From: Prevotella sp. UBA3757
Lineage (GTDB): Bacteria > Bacteroidota > Bacteroidia > Bacteroidales > Bacteroidaceae
Direction of reading: 5' to 3'
DNA: 19,781 bases
Assembly: GCA_002371715.1 (NCBI GenBank)
Contig: DFGF01000148.1
Coordinates: 1-19,781 of the forward strand
Below, piece after piece: positions 15,405-19,781 of the stretch. Within the stretch, counting starts at the first letter, position 1. The number at the start of each line of letters is the position of its first letter. The notes beneath the pieces are model-generated. The model was not told the DNA's origin and made no database searches. It saw nothing but the letters and a program-made list of their open reading frames with translations. Both the position numbers and the translations under genes were made by a program.

Positions 15405-16507
15405 GAGTTGACAGGTGACAGTTGAGAGTTGACAGTTGACAGCTGAGAGTTGACAGGTGACAGTTGAGAGTTGACAGGTGACAGTTGAGAGTTGACAGTT
15501 GAGAGGTACTTCTTTACGTCACGCTGTATCTGCTGGTACTGCGGCGAGCGGCTGTAGCCCGTATTCTTGCGCAGCATCTGGCGTATGTCCTGCAACGAGT
15601 GCTCGTAGCACGACATCTCGTTAGTGCGCTGCGTATGGTGGCGGGCCATGCGCGAGATTTCGTCTTGGCGCTCCTGACGCAGCCGGTTGCACACCTTATT
15701 TAATATAGGTACAATGACGGTGTCAAACAGGTGGTGACCCTGTATGTAGAGATAGGTGGTCTGGGGAGTCACGCCGAGGGTCTTGATGTCCTCCTTGATA
15801 CGCAGGTAGGCCTCCTTATTGCCCGGAAACTCGGTCTGCAACTGGCGGACCTTAGTATTCACCTTGCGGCGCAGATGGTCGAGTGAGGGCTGAGGTTCCA
15901 TAATGTTCATGTTGCCGGGATCGACCACGCGGTTGAAGTCGGAGAGCGAAAACTTATTATGATGCCCCGTACGATAGGCCCATACCGACCAGACGAAAAG
16001 CGGAAAGACGGCCTCGGAATACTGGCGCAGGTAGTCAACGAAGTCGAAGATGCGGTGGTCGTTGAGCGTGATGGCCACACAGGTGTCGTGCAGCGACGGG
16101 GCATAGCACTGCAGGTTCTCAATGGCATAGGCATAGGTGTGGAACACGTAGGGGCTGTCCATCACGCGCTTTGACTGGGGCGTGGCACCCTGCAACAGGT
16201 AGTCATAGTCGGCATCGACACAGGCTATCATGCTGCGCCCCAACCGGCCGGCATCCTTCATGTCGCCGTCGTCCAGGAAGTTCATGAGCACCGCCTTCTT
16301 GCCCCGCTCCAGTTTACGATGCGAAGGCAGCATGACCTCGAAGTAGCGCGTATCGTCCTCAAACTGCGACAGCACCGTCCGCCAGAAATACACGTCGTCG
16401 TAGCTTTCCACGTAAGCCACGATGCGTTGCCGGCTCTGTTTCGACTTCAAGCTGTTGGCAGCCTCGAAGTAGCGTGAGTTCAGATTATCCTTCAGACGAT
16501 TCGCCAT
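15401..16507 (-). CDS. DUF4435 (Toprim-like) protein with repeat-encoded tail, partner of ABC-type ATPase
   Basis: 368-residue protein with a DUF4435/Toprim fold: glutamate E34 in AYVESYDDVYFW, GKKAVLMNFL (69-78), the acidic triad D98-A-D100-Y-D102 in ACVDADYD, and YAIENLQCY. The C-terminal half is helical and basic (IQGHHLFDTVIVPILNKV). In known PARIS systems the DUF4435 partner AriB is a Toprim nuclease released from its ATPase AriA on phage attack; here that role is inference. The last ~33 residues are a 7-residue repeat (S-T/P-V-N-S-Q-L) translated from a heptamer array. I chose ATG 16507, preceded by GGGAGGCGGG, over a TTG at 16522. It lies 39 bases after the ATPase gene and is probably cotranscribed. 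Confidence 0.82.
   Translation of the reverse strand: MANRLKDNLNSRYFEAANSLKSKQSRQRIVAYVESYDDVYFWRTVLSQFEDDTRYFEVMLPSHRKLERGKKAVLMNFLDDGDMKDAGRLGRSMIACVDADYDYLLQGATPQSKRVMDSPYVFHTYAYAIENLQCYAPSLHDTCVAITLNDHRIFDFVDYLRQYSEAVFPLFVWSVWAYRTGHHNKFSLSDFNRVVDPGNMNIMEPQPSLDHLRRKVNTKVRQLQTEFPGNKEAYLRIKEDIKTLGVTPQTTYLYIQGHHLFDTVIVPILNKVCNRLRQERQDEISRMARHHTQRTNEMSCYEHSLQDIRQMLRKNTGYSRSPQYQQIQRDVKKYLSTVNSQLSPVNSQLSPVNSQLSTVNSQLSPVNS
15407..15504. repeat. Heptamer array, 14 units with 21-bp higher-order period
   Basis: Fourteen GTTGACA/GGTGACA/GTTGAGA-type units arranged mostly as triplets (GTTGACA, GGTGACA, GTTGAGA), giving a 21-bp higher-order repeat. It begins 2 bases after the trkH stop. On the minus strand it is open in every frame and is translated as the tail of the DUF4435 protein. 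Confidence 0.95.
15691..15708 (-). repeat. 18-nt AT-rich sequence shared with the ATPase gene (copy 1)
   Basis: On the coding strand CTATATTAAATAAGGTGT, read as the residues ILNKV in VPILNKVCNRL of the DUF4435 protein. The identical 18 bases occur at 17212-17229. Confidence 0.9.
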
Positions 16508-16517
16508 AGTCCCGCCT

Positions 16518-16559
16518 CCCAACTCTCAACTATCAACTATTAACTATCAACTATCAACT
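16518..16559. repeat. Heptamer array, 6 units (ATCAACT type)
   Basis: CCCAACT, CTCAACT, ATCAACT, ATTAACT, ATCAACT, ATCAACT form nearly all of the spacer between the ATPase and DUF4435 genes. The ATPase stop TGA (16549-16547) lies inside. Confidence 0.92.
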
Positions 16560-17359
16560 ACAATATCACTCACCTCCGTGACGTTGTCCACCCAGCCATT
16601 CATGATGACGGCCGGCGAGTGGGTGGTCAGGATAATCTGCACGTTGGGGTTCAGTTCCAGGATAAGGTCGATGAGTCGCTTCTGCCACTCAATATGCAGC
16701 GACACCTCCGGCTCGTCCATGAACAGGATGCAGTTTTGCTGGTCCTCCACGAGTACCGTCAGCAGGATGGCCAGCATTTGCTTCTCGCCACTCGACAGCT
16801 GGTAGGGTACCAGCGTCTCGCCAATCTGCGAAAAGCGTATCTCGTTCTCCGTACGGACTATCTTCTTGCCCGTGTCCTCGAACAGCTCGTCCACCATGTC
16901 CTGGAAGCGCGTCTTGGGCTGCGAGAGCTGCTGGGCAGCATCGGTATGTCCCTGCTGCAGTTCCGAGATGATGCGGTTGCCGATGTTCACCTGGTAGTCC
17001 AGGTACTTCCGCTGCAGGTGGTAGAGCTGGAAGTCCAGTGCCGACGCTATACGCGCGTCCACCATGTTCAGCGTCTCGTTGTCGAGCATCGGCGAGTCCA
17101 GCGAACGAATGATGTCGAAACGTACGTGCGTGGCATCTGCGGGTTCGGCCGTGATGTGGACGCCCTTCAGGAGATGGTTCACCAGGTCACCATTGGTACT
17201 GACGCTGCGGAACACCTTATTTAATATAGTACTCTTGCCCACGCCGTTGATGCCGCTCAGGATGTTGACATGCGGGTCCAGCGTCCACAGGATGTGCTTC
17301 TTGCCGCTCCACAGCGAGTCTATTTCTATCTGCCGGATATATTCTGCGTACTTCGTCAT
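16547..17359 (-). CDS. Compact ABC/SMC-type AAA ATPase (AriA-like candidate)
   Basis: 270-residue soluble ATPase of the AAA_15/AAA_21 (OLD/RecF-like) type. Walker A GINGVGKST (36-44), ABC signature LSSGEKQ (188-194), Walker B CILFMDEPEVSLH with catalytic E216, and the switch histidine H247 in LTTHSPAV. Between Walker A and the signature lies only ~140 residues of helical insert, so it is shorter than typical AriA of PARIS (about 450 residues by recollection). Adjacent to a DUF4435 gene in the same orientation, which is the PARIS gene order. Neighbours are housekeeping genes, not a defence cluster, so a core cellular role is an equally good reading. The last codons and stop come from the heptamer array. 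Confidence 0.85.
   Translation of the reverse strand: MTKYAEYIRQIEIDSLWSGKKHILWTLDPHVNILSGINGVGKSTILNKVFRSVSTNGDLVNHLLKGVHITAEPADATHVRFDIIRSLDSPMLDNETLNMVDARIASALDFQLYHLQRKYLDYQVNIGNRIISELQQGHTDAAQQLSQPKTRFQDMVDELFEDTGKKIVRTENEIRFSQIGETLVPYQLSSGEKQMLAILLTVLVEDQQNCILFMDEPEVSLHIEWQKRLIDLILELNPNVQIILTTHSPAVIMNGWVDNVTEVSDIVVDS
17212..17229 (-). repeat. 18-nt AT-rich sequence shared with the DUF4435 gene (copy 2)
   Basis: Coding strand CTATATTAAATAAGGTGT, read as ILNKV in GKSTILNKVFRS right after Walker A. Same frame and same codons (ATA TTA AAT AAG GTG) as the copy at 15691-15708. Confidence 0.9.
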
Positions 17360-17406
17360 AGTGATTTCGAGTTTACCGATTAGTACTTAATCTTAGATAT
17401 TTTGTG

Positions 17407-17414
17407 CAAATATA
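17407..17414 (-). promoter_or_regulatory. ATPase-DUF4435 promoter, -7 element TATATTTG
   Basis: TATATTTG on the minus strand, about 48 bases before ATG 17359. No TTTG is seen at the -33 position. It lies 22 bases from the opposite EamA -7 element, so the two promoters overlap. Confidence 0.55.
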
Positions 17415-17436
17415 CGATTATTTCCCGAATTATTAG

Positions 17437-17444
17437 TACTTTTG
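17437..17444 (+). promoter_or_regulatory. EamA transporter promoter, -7 element TACTTTTG
   Basis: TACTTTTG matches TAnnTTTG, about 20 bases before ATG 17464. The -33 region is weak. It overlaps the divergent ATPase promoter. Confidence 0.55.
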
Positions 17445-17463
17445 CAGGCAAAAAATTCAGAAA

Positions 17464-18396
17464 ATGGGAAAAAAAAGCAATCATCAGGCACTCATAGCGC
17501 ATCTCTCCATGTTCGGAGCCTGCGCGGGCTGGGGGCTGATGGCCCCCGTCGGCAAGGATGCCATGACCCACGGTTTCGACGGCATCACGATGGTCACCTT
17601 CCGCGTGGTCGGGGCCTGCCTGCTGTTTTGGATAGCATCGGCATTTGCACCTAAGGAGCACGTCCCCTGGAAGGACAAGCTGATGTTTATCGGTGCCGCC
17701 ATCTTCGGACTGCTCTGCAACCAGTGCTGCTACACCATCGGACTGAGCATCACGTCGCCCATCAATGCGTCCATCGTCACTACCTCGATGCCCATCTTTG
17801 CCATGCTGCTGGCAGCCCTCATCCTGAAGGAGCCGATTACGGGCAAGAAGGCGCTGGGCGTCATGATGGGCTGCAGCGGTGCACTGATGCTGATACTGAC
17901 CTCGGCTGTCCATGCCGACGGCAAGGTGGGCGACATCCGCGGCGACCTGCTGTGCCTGTTTGCACAGTTCTCGTTTGCACTATACCTGTCGCTGTTCAAC
18001 CCGCTGATACGCCGCTACAACGTGTTTACCATCAACAAGTACATGTTCTCGTGGGCCGCCCTGATGCTCCTGCCGTTTACGTTTGGCCATGTCAGCCAGG
18101 TGGTGGCCCGGCCCATGCCGGCCACGACGTGGTGGGAGGTGGTCTACGTCGTGGGCATAGGCACCTTCCTGGGCTACATCCTGACCATGATAGGCCAGCG
18201 CACGCTGCGCCCCACGGTGGTCAGCGTCTACAACTACGTGCAGCCGGTGGTCTCCGTGGCCGCCTCGCTCGTGATGGGCATCGGCATCCTGAAGCCCACG
18301 CATGCGCTGGCCGTCCTGCTGGTGTTCAGCGGTGTGTGGCTGGTAACGAAGTCCAAGTCTAAGAGAGATATGGAAATTGAGAAAATGAGAAAATGA
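17464..18396 (+). CDS. EamA-family transporter (DMT superfamily)
   Basis: 310-residue inner-membrane protein with about ten hydrophobic spans arranged as two EamA repeats, the usual drug/metabolite transporter layout. The first repeat contains CAGWGLMAPVGK, ITMVTFRVVGACLLF and the helix pair CNQCCYTIGLSITSPINAS. The second repeat contains QFSFALYLSLFNPLIRRY and ends with VYNYVQPVVSVAASLVMGIGIL. Substrate cannot be predicted. The ATG at 17464 follows the -7 element by about 20 bases. The C terminus (MEIEKMRK) and TGA are encoded within an 8-bp array, followed by a strong terminator. It diverges from the ATPase-DUF4435 pair. Confidence 0.9.
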   Translation: MGKKSNHQALIAHLSMFGACAGWGLMAPVGKDAMTHGFDGITMVTFRVVGACLLFWIASAFAPKEHVPWKDKLMFIGAAIFGLLCNQCCYTIGLSITSPINASIVTTSMPIFAMLLAALILKEPITGKKALGVMMGCSGALMLILTSAVHADGKVGDIRGDLLCLFAQFSFALYLSLFNPLIRRYNVFTINKYMFSWAALMLLPFTFGHVSQVVARPMPATTWWEVVYVVGIGTFLGYILTMIGQRTLRPTVVSVYNYVQPVVSVAASLVMGIGILKPTHALAVLLVFSGVWLVTKSKSKRDMEIEKMRK

Positions 18397-18416
18397 GGGA
18401 ATGAGAAAATGAGAAT
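18379..18416. repeat. Octamer array, 4.75 units (GAGAAAAT)
   Basis: GAGAAAAT, GAGAAAAT, GAGGGAAT, GAGAAAAT, GAGAAT. Period 8, unlike the heptamers elsewhere, but again placed at the 3' end of a gene and containing its stop codon (TGA, 18394-18396). Confidence 0.92.
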
Positions 18417-18452
18417 AAAAAAATACGGGATGTGCGCATCCCGTATTTTTTT
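18417..18452. terminator. Bidirectional terminator between EamA gene and FKBP gene
   Basis: Perfect 16-bp stem (AAAAAAATACGGGATG and its complement, 18417-18432 and 18437-18452) with loop TGCG. The run of T at either exit suits both convergent transcripts. Confidence 0.93.
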
Positions 18453-18458
18453 GTCTTG

Positions 18459-19067
18459 TTATCCGTTCGTTCCAGCCTCGAAGTCCACCATCCTGATGTC
18501 GAATATCAGCGTGCTGTAGGCTGGTATATTACTGCTGGTCGACGTCCCGTAGCCCAACTGGTAGGGAATGGTCACGCGCCAGTGGTCGCCGCGCCGCATG
18601 TGCTGCAGGGCGGTGGCGAAGCCCACGATAACCCCGTTGACGGAGAAGGTGACCGGCTCAGCAATGCTGGGCGAGAACGTGCCGAAATAGCTCGAGTCGA
18701 ACTGGAAGCCGGAGGCATAGCTGACCGAGGGTATCAGTGAGCCCCGATAGTGGACGTCGACATCGTCACTGTAAATAGGACAGACCGTCTTGTCACCCTC
18801 TACCTCAAAGTCCGTGGGCAGCACGTCCACCAGGATGCAGTCGGTATGCTTCAGGTTGCTGACGCTCACAGTGTCACCCTTCGTATAGCTTTTCAGCACG
18901 AAGCACGTAGCACTGCTGGCAGCCATGTGCTGCTGGTACTGAGCCTCAAAGTACGACTCATTCCTGGCCTGCCAGTCGGCATACTCCTCTACGGTGTCGT
19001 CCTCCTCGCTGCACGACGTGAAGCCCAGCAGCGTCAGACTGGCAAACAGATAATATATCAGTTTCAT
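18459..19067 (-). CDS. FKBP-type peptidyl-prolyl isomerase, lipoprotein
   Basis: 202-residue secreted prolyl isomerase. The N terminus MKLIYYLFASLTLLGFTSC is a lipoprotein signal, with C19 followed by the acidic SEEDD stretch common after the lipid-bearing cysteine in Bacteroidetes. The C-terminal FKBP domain (~105-200) shows VDVHYRGSL, FQFDSSY, the hydrophobic VTFSVNGVIVGFATALQHMRRGDHWRVTIPYQLGYG core, and a final STLIFDIRMVDF strand. The active-site aromatic and aspartate positions seem kept only in part, so catalytic strength is uncertain. Its ATG immediately follows the glyS stop (TAA|ATG), so the two are cotranscribed and probably translationally coupled. Confidence 0.9.
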   Translation of the reverse strand: MKLIYYLFASLTLLGFTSCSEEDDTVEEYADWQARNESYFEAQYQQHMAASSATCFVLKSYTKGDTVSVSNLKHTDCILVDVLPTDFEVEGDKTVCPIYSDDVDVHYRGSLIPSVSYASGFQFDSSYFGTFSPSIAEPVTFSVNGVIVGFATALQHMRRGDHWRVTIPYQLGYGTSTSSNIPAYSTLIFDIRMVDFEAGTNG

Positions 19068-19781
19068 TTATTGTAATTTCTTTAAGAGACTGGCAATGCT
19101 CACCTTGTCCTCGATAATCGAGTTGAGGTCGCTGATGTTCACACGCTCCTGCTCCATGGTGTCGCGGAAGCGGAGCGTCACCTTACCGTCGGTCAGCGTG
19201 TCGTGGTCCACGGTGACGCAGTACGGCGTACCGATGGCATCCTGGCGACGGTAGCGCTTGCCGATGCTGTCCTTCTCGTCATACTGACAGTTGAAGTGGA
19301 ACTTCAGCTGGTCGATGATCTCGCGGGCCTTCTCGGGCAGCCCGTCCTTCTTCACCAGCGGCATGACGGCACACTTCACGGGAGCCAGGGCGGCGGGCAA
19401 CTTCAGGACGACGCGGGTCTCGCCATTCTCCAGCTTCTCCTCATCAAAGGCATGGCACATAATGCTCAGGAACATACGGTCAACACCGATTGACGTCTCG
19501 ATGACGTACGGCGTATAGCTCTCGTTGGTCTGCGGGTCGAAGTACTTGATGGACTTGCCGCTGTATTTCTCGTGCTGCGAGAGGTCGAAGTTGGTACGCG
19601 AATGGATGCCCTCTACCTCCTTGAAGCCGAACGGCATCTTGAACTCGATGTCGGTGGCGGCGTTGGCATAGTGGGCCAGCTTGTCATGGTCGTGGAAACG
19701 GTAGTTCTCGGCACCGAAGCCCAGGGCCAGATGCCACTTCATACGGGTCTCCTTCCACTTGGGGAACCACTCCAGCTCAGT
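19068..19781 (-). CDS. glyS: Glycyl-tRNA synthetase, single-chain type, 5' truncated
   Basis: C-terminal 237 residues of class II GlyRS (the dimeric eukaryote/archaea-like form used by Bacteroidetes). The frame is open to the window edge, with ELEWFPKWKETR before the first ATG, so the start lies outside. Visible are part of the catalytic core (LALGFGAENYRFHDHDKLAHYANAATDIEF as separate family blocks), motif 3 around SIGVDRMFL with its arginine, and the anticodon-binding domain from LPAALAPVKCAVMPLV to SDLNSIIEDKV. The protein ends at a TAA directly abutting the FKBP start codon. Glycine is also the substrate of the gcv operon in this window, but nothing in the sequence links their regulation. 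Confidence 0.95.
   Translation of the reverse strand, partial: TELEWFPKWKETRMKWHLALGFGAENYRFHDHDKLAHYANAATDIEFKMPFGFKEVEGIHSRTNFDLSQHEKYSGKSIKYFDPQTNESYTPYVIETSIGVDRMFLSIMCHAFDEEKLENGETRVVLKLPAALAPVKCAVMPLVKKDGLPEKAREIIDQLKFHFNCQYDEKDSIGKRYRRQDAIGTPYCVTVDHDTLTDGKVTLRFRDTMEQERVNISDLNSIIEDKVSIASLLKKLQ

Overview
The window looks like a chromosomal segment of a Bacteroidales bacterium, most probably of the Prevotella group. This is inferred, not proven. The promoters have the Bacteroidetes -7 motif TAnnTTTG, Shine-Dalgarno sites are nearly absent, and the genes are GC-rich with AT-rich gaps. The gene set (GlyRS followed by an FKBP lipoprotein, split GcvP, TrkA/TrkH) also fits. I see no rRNA, tRNA, insertion sequence, integrase or CRISPR array.

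Layout. 1-356 (+): 3' part of a Fur-family regulator gene. 445-1638 (-): periplasmic D-Ala-D-Ala carboxypeptidase (PBP4/DacB type). 1777-3369 (+): L-aspartate oxidase (nadB), divergent from dacB. 10244-3426 (-): a complete glycine-cleavage operon read lplA, gcvT, gcvH, gcvPA, gcvPB, lpd. It supplies the T, H, P and L proteins and the ligase that lipoylates H. 10622-15404 (+): dxs, trkA, trkH (isoprenoid precursor synthesis and potassium uptake). 17359-15401 (-): a two-gene unit of a compact ABC-type ATPase and a DUF4435/Toprim protein, an arrangement resembling the PARIS anti-phage pair AriA/AriB. 17464-18396 (+): EamA-type transporter. 19781-18459 (-): 3' part of the glycyl-tRNA synthetase gene directly abutting an FKBP-type lipoprotein gene.

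The most striking feature is not a gene. The gaps, and sometimes gene ends, are filled with short tandem arrays of 7-bp units (GTTGACA/GTTGAGA/GTTGATA, GTTGAAC/ATTGAAC, GAATTAG, TTCTTCA, TTAAGAA types), plus one 8-bp array. Seven genes end at a stop codon lying inside such an array, because a 7-bp unit containing TGA gives stops in all three frames within 21 bp. Read on the other strand, the GTTGA-type units are open in all frames. The two arrays that are translated (inside lpd, and as the tail of the DUF4435 protein) are both read on that open strand. Two of the arrays flank a 59-bp core that occurs twice, 58/59 identical, in the leaders of lpd and gcvPA inside the gcv operon. A heptamer-built inverted repeat lies between the dacB and nadB promoters, and a 22-bp tandem repeat lies between the lplA and dxs promoters.

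I found no clear new multi-gene system. The best candidates for something undescribed are the heptamer-array/stop-codon architecture, the duplicated leader element of the gcv operon, and the ATPase-DUF4435 pair with its repeat-encoded tail.
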